Assembly: GCA_020634315.1 (NCBI GenBank) | Contig: JACKBV010000001.1 | Coordinates: 1-64,000 of the forward strand | Length of the DNA stretch: 64,000 nt | Reading direction: 5' to 3' | Source of the DNA: Ardenticatenaceae bacterium | Lineage (GTDB): Bacteria > Chloroflexota > Anaerolineae > Promineifilales > Promineifilaceae | Shown here: positions 43,817 through 53,576 of the stretch, one piece after another | How positions within the stretch are numbered: the first letter of the stretch is position 1 | Layout of the letters: the number at the start of each line of letters is the position of its first letter | Notes under the pieces: generated by a model | Told to the model about the DNA's origin: nothing | The model's input: only the letters and a program-made list of their open reading frames with translations | The model's database searches: none | Translations under genes and position numbers: made by a program

Positions 43817-45253
43817 ATGACATCGAATTCACAACGGCGACAAACTCGTTCCGGTATTCGTTTGCCCTTGTGGGCATTGGGCGTGATAGGTGTCCTGGTT
43901 TTGGCTTTTTTGGCCGCCAGTTCTGTCTGGTTGTACCGTACGGTACAGGCTCGGGTTTCTGCCTGGGAGATGACAGACCCAGACTTTAGCGGTGTTGTAG
44001 AGCCACAACCGGGTACGGCCGTTACCCCTGGCGCACCCGCCGCCGTCACCATTACCGACGATGATAATAAACCGATTCTCTCCGCCGACGCCTTCAAACC
44101 CTGGTCAGGCGAAGAACGCATTTCCTTCTTGCTGCTGGGCGTAGACCAACGCTGCGATGAAACAGGCCCCACACACACCGACAGCTTGATGCTGGCAACC
44201 ATAGACCCCGTCACCAAATCGGCGGCTGTGCTTTCGCTGCCACGCGATTTATGGGTAGAAATTCCTGGCTTTGGGGTTGATCGCATCAATCAAGCGTACT
44301 ATTACGGACAGGTCTATGAATACCCCGGCGGCGGACAGGCATTGGCACGCGAAACAGTCGCCGCAACTCTGGGCATTCCTGTTGATTATTACGTAGCGAT
44401 TGATTTCACGGCTTTTGTGGAAATCATTGATGAAATTGGTGGCATTGAGGTAGAAGTACCGGAAGCCATCAGCGACCCAGATTATCCGGATAACTGCTAC
44501 GGCTATGATCCATTCTTCATTGATGCCGGTGTACACCAACTGGATGGCGTAACCGCTTTGAAATATGCGCGTACCCGTGCCACGTTTGGCGGTGACGTTG
44601 ATCGCGCTGGGCGGCAACAGCAAGTTGTGTTGGCGGCACGCAGCAAGGTTATGCAGCTGAACATGATCCCGCAGTTGATCCTTGAAGCGCCGCAAATCTG
44701 GCAAACATTACAAACGAACATTCGCACCAATTTGTCATTGGATGAAATTATCCAATTGGCCTTGTTGGTTCAAGATATTCCACGCGAAAACATTCATACG
44801 GCCGTTATTGATTACAATTATGTCTACAATGAAACAACCCCTGACGGGCGTGAGGTCTTGGTGCCTCGCCGGGATGAAATTCGCAAGCTGCGTGATGAAC
44901 TATTCGCGCCCCCACCCGTTCCCACACCGGTCATTGCTGATTTGCCAACATTGATACCAGAAGAAGAGGCACGGGTTGCGGTTTACAATGGAACGGCCGT
45001 TTTTGGATTGGCCGCTGCCACGCAGGCATATTTAGAAGGGTATGACATCAACGTCACCGAAATCGGCAACGCGGATGCGGCTACCTATCGCACAACCCAG
45101 ATCATTGATTATGGCTCTCACCCCAACACAACCTTCTATCTGGTGCAGTTGATGGATGTACCGCCGTTGAATGTAAGTACAGGCACGACGCCGGAGGGTG
45201 ACTATGACGTTCTGATCATCATTGGTGATGATTGGCGTGTCCCCGGCGAATGA
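43817..45253 (+). CDS. LytR-CpsA-Psr (LCP) family protein with LytR_C domain
   Basis: 478 residues. A basic N-terminus and one membrane helix (LWALGVIGVLVLAFLAASSV) precede the LCP domain (about 95-290). The domain has FLLLGVDQRCDETGPTHTDS, LSLPRDLWVEIPGFGVDRIN, ALKYARTRATFGGDVDRAGRQ, with the conserved arginines and aspartates. A LytR_C domain (about 380-478) begins ARVAVYNGTAVFGLAA. LCP enzymes attach teichoic-acid-like glycans to peptidoglycan from polyprenyl-phosphate carriers at the outer face of the membrane. A short hairpin (43780-43803, CCTCTATCG...CGATAGAGG) lies in the leader. Its stop overlaps the next gene by ATGA. Confidence 0.92.
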   Translation: MTSNSQRRQTRSGIRLPLWALGVIGVLVLAFLAASSVWLYRTVQARVSAWEMTDPDFSGVVEPQPGTAVTPGAPAAVTITDDDNKPILSADAFKPWSGEERISFLLLGVDQRCDETGPTHTDSLMLATIDPVTKSAAVLSLPRDLWVEIPGFGVDRINQAYYYGQVYEYPGGGQALARETVAATLGIPVDYYVAIDFTAFVEIIDEIGGIEVEVPEAISDPDYPDNCYGYDPFFIDAGVHQLDGVTALKYARTRATFGGDVDRAGRQQQVVLAARSKVMQLNMIPQLILEAPQIWQTLQTNIRTNLSLDEIIQLALLVQDIPRENIHTAVIDYNYVYNETTPDGREVLVPRRDEIRKLRDELFAPPPVPTPVIADLPTLIPEEEARVAVYNGTAVFGLAAATQAYLEGYDINVTEIGNADAATYRTTQIIDYGSHPNTTFYLVQLMDVPPLNVSTGTTPEGDYDVLIIIGDDWRVPGE

Positions 45254-47349
45254 GCAAACGGCGCTGGTCTTGTTTTCTTCTCAGCGTCTTTTTCACAACC
45301 ACATCCGTGGCTTGTGGCGTTGTAAACAAGCCAGCCGTAACAGAACCAGCCCCCCCATTGGTGACAACGGCGTCTCTTGTCCCCGATCCAACTTTAACGA
45401 TTACTTCTCCACCGCAATCAACGGATACCCCTGCACCGGCACCCAGCCCCACATTCGACTTTGCGACCACCTGGCAAGTGATTCCTGATGCGGTGCCGGG
45501 CTGGCAAATAGCCATGCCGCCAGAGTGGGTTAATGTTACGGCTCGTCTGGAAACGGCCGCTACCACCACGCCTTATGGTCTCATCACCATGCTTGCCACC
45601 GACTCGGAGCGAACCGCCGCCAGCCTGTTGGCAAGCAAACCCCTGCATGATGGCGCTTTTGTTGTCGGGCTGCTGATCGACACAGAGCTGACGACGGACA
45701 TTCCGCAGGCTAATTTGGAGCAGTTGTTGGTGCAGATGGAAACGGCCGTTCCCCCCCTCACCCCCATCGTCAACACACGCCTCACAACCACCTCGCCCGC
45801 GACACAAAGCGCCAGCGTGGACATCGCCGGGCATCTTCTGCCATTTTTTGCCACACCGGACAGCCAACTGCACACTCAAATCGTTTACCTCATTCCCCCA
45901 ACAGTCGCGCCCGCCAAGCCGGAGCAAATCCTGTTCCTTTTCAGTGCGCCTGACGATCAATGGGGTGATTTTGCCGATACATTTTCACGCATCATGGCAA
46001 CCTTCATGCCGCGCACCAATGCAACCGCACGCACAACGACCCACATCCAGGGCGAACTAACAGCAGGTGAATCTGTCACCAGCAATTTGCAAAAAGGGCA
46101 GCAAGATTTGTGGATGCTCTTTGTCAACGAGCCACAATACCTTTCCTTAAGATTGGAACCGGAAGGGGATCAGCTTGACCTGGCAGCCGCAATCATTGAC
46201 CCCATGGGGCGCGTGCTCGCTAACCTGGATAATGGGTACACGAATAACAGTGAGCGAGTTGTCGATTTGTTTTTGCCGGAAAACGGCCGTTACCTCATTG
46301 CCATTAGCGAATTTGATAAACAGGCAGGCAGCTATCACCTTGAAATCAACACAAACACAACACCCGCATTTAATGGGCACGGCGACATATTGCTGAATGA
46401 AACGATACAAAGCCAGTTGCCAGCCGAAACCCGTCATTTGTGGACATTTGAAGGGACTGCCGGGCAAAACATCAGCGTCGTTCTCAAACCATTGCAACAC
46501 ACACTCGATGCCATTCTCAATGTCTATGGGCCAGATGGCACACGTCTGGCCGCCCTCGATGAAGGGTTCAGCGGCGACCCGGAAGTCATTTCCGGTCTCT
46601 CGCTGCCCCTCACCGGCGCATATACCATCGTTGTCAGCAGCTTTGGCAGCGCAGGAGAAGCATACGCCCTTTCGCTCAATCGTGGCGGCGAGCAAACCGC
46701 TAACTTTTACGACGCAGGCGATCTCGTCTACGGGCAAAGCCGCCGCGAAACGCTGCGTGCCAATGAAGCGCATGCCTGGTTTTTCCAGGCACAAAGCGGA
46801 GATGAGGTGCAAATCAAGGCCACACCTCTCGGCGACAACCTCGACCTGGACATCTGGTTGGTAGACCCGGACATCAACTTGCTGGCGACAGCCGACCTCT
46901 TTTTAGGTGGTGAAGCGGAAATGCTTGAAGAAACGTTACCCGCAACAGGTCAATATCTGGTGTTGGTACGTGAATTTTCGGGACAACCTGGCAGCTACGA
47001 AATCGGGCTAATGGCGATGCCCGGCGCGCCCCCTGCTTATGCCGGGACAGTGGCTTATAGCAATGCAGTTAGCGGCACGCTCAGCAGCGGGCAAAGCGCG
47101 TTTTGGCTGTTCATGGGACACGACGAGGATACGATAGACATACACCTGCAACCAGCGGCAAACAATGATCTGGTGTTGATTTTGCAAACGCCTGATGGTC
47201 ACACGGCGCTAACCGTTGATAATGCCGCTGTTGGCGAAGCAGAGTCCATTGACAATTTCCGCCTGACTACCGATGGGGAATGGCGCGTGCTGATTGAGGA
47301 ATTTTTTGGGGACGCCGGAGCGTATGAGTTGGTAATCAATCAGCAGTAA
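45250..47349 (+). CDS. Lipoprotein with four pre-peptidase C-terminal (PPC)-like domains
   Basis: 699 residues from ATG 45250, which overlaps the LCP stop as ATGA; the open frame six codons earlier lacks support. The signal ends at the lipobox SVAC, Cys about 22. A Thr/Pro linker and an N-terminal domain of about 200 residues (WQVIPDAVPGWQIAMPPEWV) are followed by four repeats of about 100 residues. Each has a strand such as ESVTSNLQKGQQDLWMLFVN, DPMGRVLANLDNGY and GRYLIAISEF, the PPC pattern. PPC domains usually follow proteases or mark secreted proteins; no protease is present. Coupled translation suggests a role with the LCP glycan ligase. Confidence 0.82.
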   Translation: MSKRRWSCFLLSVFFTTTSVACGVVNKPAVTEPAPPLVTTASLVPDPTLTITSPPQSTDTPAPAPSPTFDFATTWQVIPDAVPGWQIAMPPEWVNVTARLETAATTTPYGLITMLATDSERTAASLLASKPLHDGAFVVGLLIDTELTTDIPQANLEQLLVQMETAVPPLTPIVNTRLTTTSPATQSASVDIAGHLLPFFATPDSQLHTQIVYLIPPTVAPAKPEQILFLFSAPDDQWGDFADTFSRIMATFMPRTNATARTTTHIQGELTAGESVTSNLQKGQQDLWMLFVNEPQYLSLRLEPEGDQLDLAAAIIDPMGRVLANLDNGYTNNSERVVDLFLPENGRYLIAISEFDKQAGSYHLEINTNTTPAFNGHGDILLNETIQSQLPAETRHLWTFEGTAGQNISVVLKPLQHTLDAILNVYGPDGTRLAALDEGFSGDPEVISGLSLPLTGAYTIVVSSFGSAGEAYALSLNRGGEQTANFYDAGDLVYGQSRRETLRANEAHAWFFQAQSGDEVQIKATPLGDNLDLDIWLVDPDINLLATADLFLGGEAEMLEETLPATGQYLVLVREFSGQPGSYEIGLMAMPGAPPAYAGTVAYSNAVSGTLSSGQSAFWLFMGHDEDTIDIHLQPAANNDLVLILQTPDGHTALTVDNAAVGEAESIDNFRLTTDGEWRVLIEEFFGDAGAYELVINQQ

Positions 47350-47373
47350 GCGCGTTACTGACGATTGATTACC
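47331..47373. terminator. Hairpin at the convergent junction
   Basis: GGTAATCAATCAGCAGTAA pairs with TTACTGACGATTGATTACC with two mismatches around a five-base loop. It overlaps the stop of the PPC lipoprotein and precedes the stop of the minus-strand gene at 47384. Confidence 0.6.
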
Positions 47374-47383
47374 AATTACCAAC

Positions 47384-48214
47384 TCAATGGTTTTGCACAA
47401 AATCGAAGCGCAGCAAGTTTTCATTGCAGCTGGCGCGGGTTTGCACACTGTAGACCTGGGAAACGGCCGTTCCGCTCGACGTCTCTAGCTGCACATTATA
47501 ATCCCGCACCACCGGCGAATTAAACAAGAACTGCTCCCAGCCAGACGGGCTGTAGTCCGGGGCACTGCCCGTAGTCACACGCTGGTCAATTCCACTTCCC
47601 CACACATGCACCCGATACGAACCAGAGGCAACCGGATTCCGGCTCAAATCCAGCACTTCACCGGCAATACCCATCCATGCACAACCCGCATTATTGGCAA
47701 AATTTTGCAAATAAAACGGGCTGGTAGCTGACTTCGTAAAAATAAACTCAGAACGCGTTGGGGATGGCGTCGGCGGCGGGCCGGGCGGTGTTTCTGTTGG
47801 CGTATTGGTGGCCGTTGCCGTCGGTGTCCGCGTCGGCGTCTTTGACGGGAAAATGGGCGTGACAGAAGGCGTCAACGTCGGCCCCAACGTATTTAGCGGA
47901 GCAACAGTTGGCGGCAGCGATGTGGATAATGGCGTCCAGGTTGGCTGCAACAGGTTCGGTGTAGCCGTTGGCAGGGGTGTTGGGATTGCGGCAACAGGCG
48001 CTAATGTGGGAATTGCGGCATCGTCTACGACCGGTTCCTGATCATTGCCAGGCAAGAGACTGGCGAGTGGTGTCGCTTGCAGTAAATCTGGCACAAGCGC
48101 GACAATAACGATGACGACAACCGCTAATAAAGCCAATGTAAAAAACATCGCCGTCAATACATTCAGGAATCGTCCCAGGCAGCCGCTTGATTGGTTGGTC
48201 CGTTTACGAGCCAT
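47384..48214 (-). CDS. Membrane-anchored protein with Pro/Thr stalk
   Basis: 276 residues from ATG 48214 (AGGTG at 6 nt); the open frame extends 18 codons upstream into the parvulin gene. A basic N-terminus and one membrane helix (LTAMFFTLALLAVVVIVIVA) are followed by a Pro/Thr-rich stalk (about 60-145) and a C-terminal domain of about 115 residues. This holds SPFYLQNFANNAGCAWMGIAG, SGSYRVHVWGSG and PSGWEQFLFNSPV, with two cysteines that may pair. The terminal domain recurs in Chloroflexota surface proteins but has no named function. It starts 8 bp after the PpiC-like gene stops, so the two form one unit. Confidence 0.75.
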   Translation of the reverse strand: MARKRTNQSSGCLGRFLNVLTAMFFTLALLAVVVIVIVALVPDLLQATPLASLLPGNDQEPVVDDAAIPTLAPVAAIPTPLPTATPNLLQPTWTPLSTSLPPTVAPLNTLGPTLTPSVTPIFPSKTPTRTPTATATNTPTETPPGPPPTPSPTRSEFIFTKSATSPFYLQNFANNAGCAWMGIAGEVLDLSRNPVASGSYRVHVWGSGIDQRVTTGSAPDYSPSGWEQFLFNSPVVRDYNVQLETSSGTAVSQVYSVQTRASCNENLLRFDFVQNH

Positions 48215-48222
48215 TTTGTCAC

Positions 48223-49230
48223 CTATCCATTGATTTCTACAAATCGCGTAATGGAAGCCTGCTCCCATTGGGTAGTTAACCAGGCTTCAAATGTTTGTTT
48301 CAGTAAATCATAGCGCATATTTGCGGTTAACGGCCGTTGCGCCTCTTTCTCGATAACCTGCACCAGATAAAACGTCTGGCTGCCGTCTGCATTGGTGACA
48401 GCAATAACATCACTGATCTCATCCGGCTGCAAAGCAAAAGCAGCTTCAGCAACCTCCGGCACTTGCAACGACCAGCGTGCAAAATAACCTAAATCACCGC
48501 CAGCCTGCGCGGCCACCTGATCAAGCGAGTATTGCTGTGCCAGCAAAGCGAAGTCACTGCCGCCAACAATTTGTTCGCGCAGCGAGGCCGCCAGAGCGCC
48601 ATCATCCACCTGAATATACCGCGCATGAACCTGCTCGACAGCATAGGGCACATCGGCCGTCACCTGATCTAACATTTGCGCGGTGATGATTTCCATCGCC
48701 AATGCGTCGCGGAATTCCTCTTCCGTGTACTGATTCGCTTCCAGCCACGCGGCAAAATTTGCCTCGCCGTCGGCACCAGCACGCATTTCGACCAGACGCG
48801 CATCTACAGCTTCGGCGGTAACAGTAATCCCCTGCGCGTTCGCCGCCTGCACGATTAAAGCTCGTTCTATCAAGCTGTTGAGCACCACATCGCGGTAATC
48901 GACCGGCGGTGTATCGCCCAAATCCAGGTAAGCCTGTTCGTACCGTGCCAGTTCCTTTTCGTAATCGTCTAAATAGATGGGTTGGTCGTTTACGAGGACG
49001 GCGAGGGGTTTGTCTGGAGTTGGGGTGACGGGAACGGCCGTTGCCGTGGGCACGGCCGTTGGCTCCGTTTCTGTAACGGTTTCGGGGACAGCCGCTGTAG
49101 GCATCGCTGTGGGAATCTCTGCGGGAACGGCCGTTGCGGCTTCATTGGTGGATGGCGCATCTTCCCGGCACCCAGCCAACAACAGTGCCAGGAGCAGTAG
49201 GGCAACGAATAACCAGCCCCACCGGGACAT
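48223..49230 (-). CDS. Parvulin-type peptidyl-prolyl isomerase lipoprotein (SurA/PrsA-like)
   Basis: 335 residues from ATG 49230; lipobox LLAGC, Cys 21. After a Pro/Thr linker comes a SurA-type helical domain (VLVNDQPIYLDDYEKELARY ... LNSLIERALIVQAA). A parvulin domain follows (about 205-300: QVHARYIQVDDGALAASLRE, SDFALLAQQYSLDQVAAQAG, GDLGYFARW). It probably folds secreted proteins at the outer face of the membrane. No good ribosome site precedes 49230. A promoter at 49276-49303 places the transcription start near the in-frame ATG 49269, which may be a leaderless start. Confidence 0.85.
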   Translation of the reverse strand: MSRWGWLFVALLLLALLLAGCREDAPSTNEAATAVPAEIPTAMPTAAVPETVTETEPTAVPTATAVPVTPTPDKPLAVLVNDQPIYLDDYEKELARYEQAYLDLGDTPPVDYRDVVLNSLIERALIVQAANAQGITVTAEAVDARLVEMRAGADGEANFAAWLEANQYTEEEFRDALAMEIITAQMLDQVTADVPYAVEQVHARYIQVDDGALAASLREQIVGGSDFALLAQQYSLDQVAAQAGGDLGYFARWSLQVPEVAEAAFALQPDEISDVIAVTNADGSQTFYLVQVIEKEAQRPLTANMRYDLLKQTFEAWLTTQWEQASITRFVEING

Positions 49231-49275
49231 TGGATCGGGTCGTAACACTACTTTATGTCTTGAAAACATAATTAG

Positions 49276-49303
49276 ATTATACGAATTCATACACAGGTGA
49301 CAA
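49276..49303 (-). promoter_or_regulatory. Promoter of the parvulin lipoprotein gene
   Basis: Minus-strand TTGTCA and a perfect TATAAT, 16 bp apart. The predicted start lies about 7 bp after TATAAT, close to the in-frame ATG at 49269, suggesting a leaderless message or a 39-nt leader to 49230. Confidence 0.6.
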
Positions 49304-49325
49304 GACACACGTCCTGAAAGCCACC

Positions 49326-49523
49326 TTACCCCGGCAACAAACGCAACACATACACGGCGGCAACAATCAAAATAATGCCAAAACAACCAACACGGAACAG
49401 CGTTGCCGTCAATTTCATAAAGACACGCAGCAGGATCAACCCGACAAAAAGCACCACAGCCAGCGTCGCTAACTGCGTCAACTGCGCGACGGTTACACCC
49501 AATAATTCCGCTAAACCTTCCAT
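49326..49523 (-). CDS. Small two-helix membrane protein
   Basis: 65 residues: a short amphipathic start (MEGLAELLGVTVAQLTQLA), a membrane helix (VVLFVGLILLRVFMKL) and a second one (VGCFGIILIVAAVYVLRLL). Composition and spacing to neighbours support a real gene, with a stop at 49326. No family recognised. Confidence 0.6.
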   Translation of the reverse strand: MEGLAELLGVTVAQLTQLATLAVVLFVGLILLRVFMKLTATLFRVGCFGIILIVAAVYVLRLLPG

Positions 49524-49550
49524 TACAATCCTCCGTGCTTTACTAAACGT

Positions 49551-50827
49551 TTAAGCGAACTGCCGATTATTAACGACGACTTCCCCTTTTTTGATCACCT
49601 GCTGCACCAGGTTGGTGCCAAAACGATAGCCTAGCTGCCGATAATCGGCCGTTTCCAGAATCAAAATGTCCGCCTGCTTGCCCACTTCCAGGCTGCCAAT
49701 TTCGTGACCACGACCAATGGCATATGCGGCATTAATCGTCGCCGCCGCCAACGCCTGCGCCTGCGTCAAACCCATATAACGGCAAGCCAAAGCCATCACC
49801 ATTTGCATCGATTCGCACCAGCACGTGCCAGGGTTCAAATCAGTTGCCAGTGCCAATGCGCCACCTGCCGCCAAAATTTGACGCGCCGGTGTGTACTCTT
49901 GATGCCCCAGGCCGAAAGGCGTACCGGGCAAGCCCACAGCAATGGTCGCTCCCGCCCTAAGGCGGCGATGTCTTCATCCGGTGTTTTCACCAGATGGTCG
50001 GCGGAAATTGCGCCCAATTCAACTGCCAGTTTGGTGCCACCTATCCCTTCAAATTCGTCAGCGTGAACTTTGAGGCCGAACCCAAGGGCAACGGCCGTTT
50101 CCAAAATACGCCGCGTCTGTGCCACATCAAACACACCCGCCTCACAAAACACATCACAGAAAAGGGGTGCGCCTTGCTGCGCCATCCACGCGGCCGCCGC
50201 CGGCAGCATCTCATTCACAACCCGATCAACATACGCATCCGTGCGCCCGGCATATTCAGCCGGAACTGCATGGGCCGGGAGAAATGTGGGCGTAATTTCG
50301 ACAGGCTGTGCAGCGTGCAAAGCCCGCATCGCCTGTAACTGTTTCAACTCGGCGTCTGTATCCAATCCGTAGCCCGTTTTGGCTTCGGTGCTGGTTGTTC
50401 CATACTGCAACATACGCCGCAGCCGGGGCAAATTATCTTGCACCAAATCATCCAGGCTGGCCTGGCGCGTATGGCGCACGGTATTCATAATGCCACCACC
50501 GGCCGCCATGATTTCCATATAGGTAGCCCCAGCCAGCCGCTGCTCGAATTCATGTGCCCGGTCGCCATACCAGGGCAAATGGGTATGCGGATCAACGAAG
50601 CCAGGGATGACGGCCTGTCCCCCTGCATCGATCTGGGTGGCGGCGTGATAAGTTTGGCGTAATGCTTGTGTATGACCGGTTTGCAGGATACGGCCGTTAT
50701 GCACAGCGACCGCCCCATCTTCAATGATGCCCAAATCGCCCAATTGTTGACCCCGCTGCGGCCCATTTGCTCCGGGCACAATACAAACCTGGCTTGCACC
50801 ATAAATCAATAAATCAATTTGCTCCAT
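49551..50827 (-). CDS. hutI: Imidazolonepropionase, one frameshift
   Basis: About 420 residues. It opens the ring of 4-imidazolone-5-propanoate to N-formimino-L-glutamate in histidine breakdown. Signature blocks: VDPHTHLPWYGDRAHEFEQR, AGGGIMNTVRHTRQAS (in the loop EIMAAGGG), CDVFCEAGVFDV, LKVHADEFEGIGG, SADHLVKTPDED, then LPGTPFGLGHQEYTPARQIL and LATDLNPGT. Zinc ligands in HTH, HAD and the late Asp are present. The frame breaks near 49955, where a GGG run read as GGGG restores the expected GAGATIAVGLPG. Error in the run is plausible. No other hut genes are nearby. Confidence 0.9.
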
Positions 50828-50846
50828 CATCCACTCCTTCAGAAAC

Positions 50847-50950
50847 AGCCTCCCGGAGGTTCATCTCATGTGGCAAACGTCCCACTGATAACCTCCGGGA
50901 GGTTCCAGCGGGCGGCCTCTGTTACGTGCTGAGCCTCCCGGAGGTTAGTC
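50847..50950. repeat. CCTCCCGGAGG hairpin repeat, long form
   Basis: GCCTCCCGGAGGTTCATCTCATG, a spacer with TGGCAAACGTCCCACTGAT, then AACCTCCGGGAGGTT and a third block GCCTCCCGGAGGTT. The spacer shares its pattern with 3690-3715 and 63893-63920. The rest of the 390-bp gap (to 51224) contains no gene that I can support. Confidence 0.85.
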
Positions 50951-51224
50951 ATGTTATCTCTCTGAAAACAAGCTCCGAGAGCATGCTTGTGTCGCGTTTT
51001 GTATATGAATCTCTTGAACGATGTAACACCCCACACACACCCTCGCTATCGGCAAATAGCCGGGTTAACCACAGGTCAACGAATTGAGCCGCCAGCGGCA
51101 GTAGTTCTCGTGTGAACACAGGTGAGAGTGTAACTGAGAGTCAAATGGGGAACAACTTGCAAAGAAACAAACAGGGACGAACAAGTTGTTCGCCCCTGGT
51201 AAAAAAGCTGAGAAATACAAGCTG

Positions 51225-53286
51225 TTAGTTCATCTTGCCGTGGTGCTTCTGGGTTGCCATTGCCATCTGGCGACGGCGCAGCAGGAGAAGTGTGAAACCA
51301 CCCAGCAAGAAAGCGGCCAACGCGACGAGGTAAGAAACGGCCGTTTCGTGCAGCCCGCCGCTCATTGATTCAAGGGAAACGGCCGTTGGCGCTAGATTCC
51401 CCAATGTCCAACTGCTCAACTGCGTCACATTGTACTTCGTCACACAGTTATTCACCGTATCTACCACATCCGCCCCTACCGGCGACCATACTCCGCCAGC
51501 ACCCGTGTAACGGAACAACTGCAAACCGGCCTCAACCACGCTGCCACCTTGTGCCACTTCCCAATCGGTGTAGCAAAGTGTCAGGTCAACATCCAGGCCG
51601 CTGTCCGTATCCGGTGTGATCGTCACGTAGAAGGGCATTTCTCCCGTCTCCGGAACACCGCCACCGGGCGGCTGGTTGGTGCGCGTTACCATCACATTCC
51701 CCGGCACATTGCCACCGGCGTTGTTATCGCTGATGGTCGTAAGCGTTGCGCCAAAGGTTCGTGTATCGCCAGCATTGAGAACGGCCGTCCACGTCTCATC
51801 CACCTGTCGTTCAAACGCGCCAATATCACAATTTGCGACGCTATCGAGGTCATAATCCACTGGCCGCATTTCACCCCGTTGATCATCAGGCGGTGTACCA
51901 TCACATCCAGCAATCCCATTAGGAACAGCATCAATAGCAGGACTACCAGGCATCAGGGCAAAAGTTTGCGTATTTCCACCATCGTCACGCAAGGTCGTGT
52001 CCACTACTTCATTAACACTGCCAGCAAAAGTAAGAATATCCGTCCCACTAAAACCACTGCTGCCCGTAGCATCACCAACGAAATTATAATGATTGCCGCT
52101 AAATCCGCTGCCAAATACATCAGGACTGGTCGCCGCTGTGTTACTGATGATCAGGTTAAAATACATGGTAAGCATAATGGCATCATATTTAAAAATGGCG
52201 CCACCTCTACCTATCGCATTATTGTCACTATCCGCCACATTGTTGATGAATGTTGAATACTCAATTGTCGAAGCAATATCACGATGATAAATGGCACCAC
52301 CATCACGACCTGCTGAATTGCCAGAAAAAGTGCTATTTATAATGTTTAGGAGTTGTCGCGAATTAATAGCACCCCCGTCATAATCTGCACGGTTATTTTT
52401 TAACAAGACACTGTCTAGCGTTACGGAACCACGAAAATTATAAATGCCGCCACCGCCGAAATTCGATGTGGTTAGGGATTTGGCATGATTTCCCTCAATG
52501 CTCCCTCCAACTTGATGATATACCCCACCGGGGTTACCCCATACGTAAACTCCACCACCATAATTATCAGCCAGATTATTAAGAATATGTGAATTAGTTA
52601 AAGTAACGCTGCCATTTAATATAAAAATTGCGCCGCCACGATAATGAGCATAGTTATCAATAAAACTACTCTCAATAGCTATAAACTACACTGCTGCTAG
52701 CATTAACATATATGGCTCCACCTCCATAATCAGTTGCATTTGTAGCATTATTGCTAATAAATTGGGTGTTATAGATATAAAGTTGGGCGTTGGTATTTAC
52801 GTATACGCCGCCACCATAGTTAGCCGTGTTGGTACTCACTATCGTATTGGTTAGCCACAATGTCGCCCCATTTAACAACACGGCCCCCCCATTGTTCGTA
52901 CCAGCAACTAGACCATTTGCCAGGGTTAAATCAGAAACGCGTGCCACGCCCCCACTGATATTAAAAATACGGCTGCTGCCGCCGGCCGTAACCATTGTGC
53001 TATCCGCACCAGCACCGGTAATGGTGATGTCCTGGCTAATGCTGATTTCGCCCAGAGTAAGCGGGTAGGTTCCGGCTGGAACAACGATTGTGTCACCAGC
53101 AACGGCCGTTGCCACAGCCTCCCGTAAAGAACAACCCGTACCAGCGCCACACCCATCATTTTCATCCACCGTAGTGGTCACAGCAATGGGAGCCGCCTGG
53201 GCAATCTGCGCCAAACCAAACAAGAAAATAAATAATACCAGCGGTAATGCAACCAATGAGACCAAAGAAACCGTTTTTCTCTTCAC
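51225..53286 (-). CDS. CSLREA-domain surface protein with parallel beta-helix, one frameshift
   Basis: About 685 residues from GTG 53286 (GAGGG at 7 nt). A signal peptide ends near AQAA. The CSLREA motif (GCSLREAVATAVAGDTIVVP, about residues 50-70) is followed by a beta-helix of repeats of the type GGAVLLNGATLWLTNT, YGGGVYVNTN and GGAIYHRD, up to about residue 480. A C-terminal region ends in a membrane helix (YLVALAAFLLGGFTLLLLRR) and a basic tail, so the protein is surface-anchored. The frame breaks at 52683-52685, where TTT read as TT joins VV to IAIESSFIDN. The beta-helix could bind glycans, but no enzyme motif is seen. Confidence 0.85.
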
Positions 53287-53576
53287 GTAACAACCCTCTT
53301 TAATCGCCAAATCGGGAATGTGCTCCGGAACGAAGCACAACAGGTCAGCTCAACCTACGCACTGTAACAAATAAAGCTTACGATGAAAATTGCTCTTAGG
53401 AAAGATTCAGAGAACGTAAGGGCACCGTAGCTTAACCATACTTGACAAAAACCACACTGGCAGCAAAATACGCCGTGACAACCGTTTGCGAAAAAAGCGG
53501 CGCGATTTGCCATATTTCTGGCCCTAATCGCCGCCATTCAAACTGCAAAACTACGCGCAAACAAAACGAGGAACTT

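Noticed and set aside
46147..46812. 221-codon minus-strand frame opposite the PPC lipoprotein
   Set aside because: Antisense to an intact lipoprotein whose repeats and signal peptide are clear; no motif in the antisense frame.
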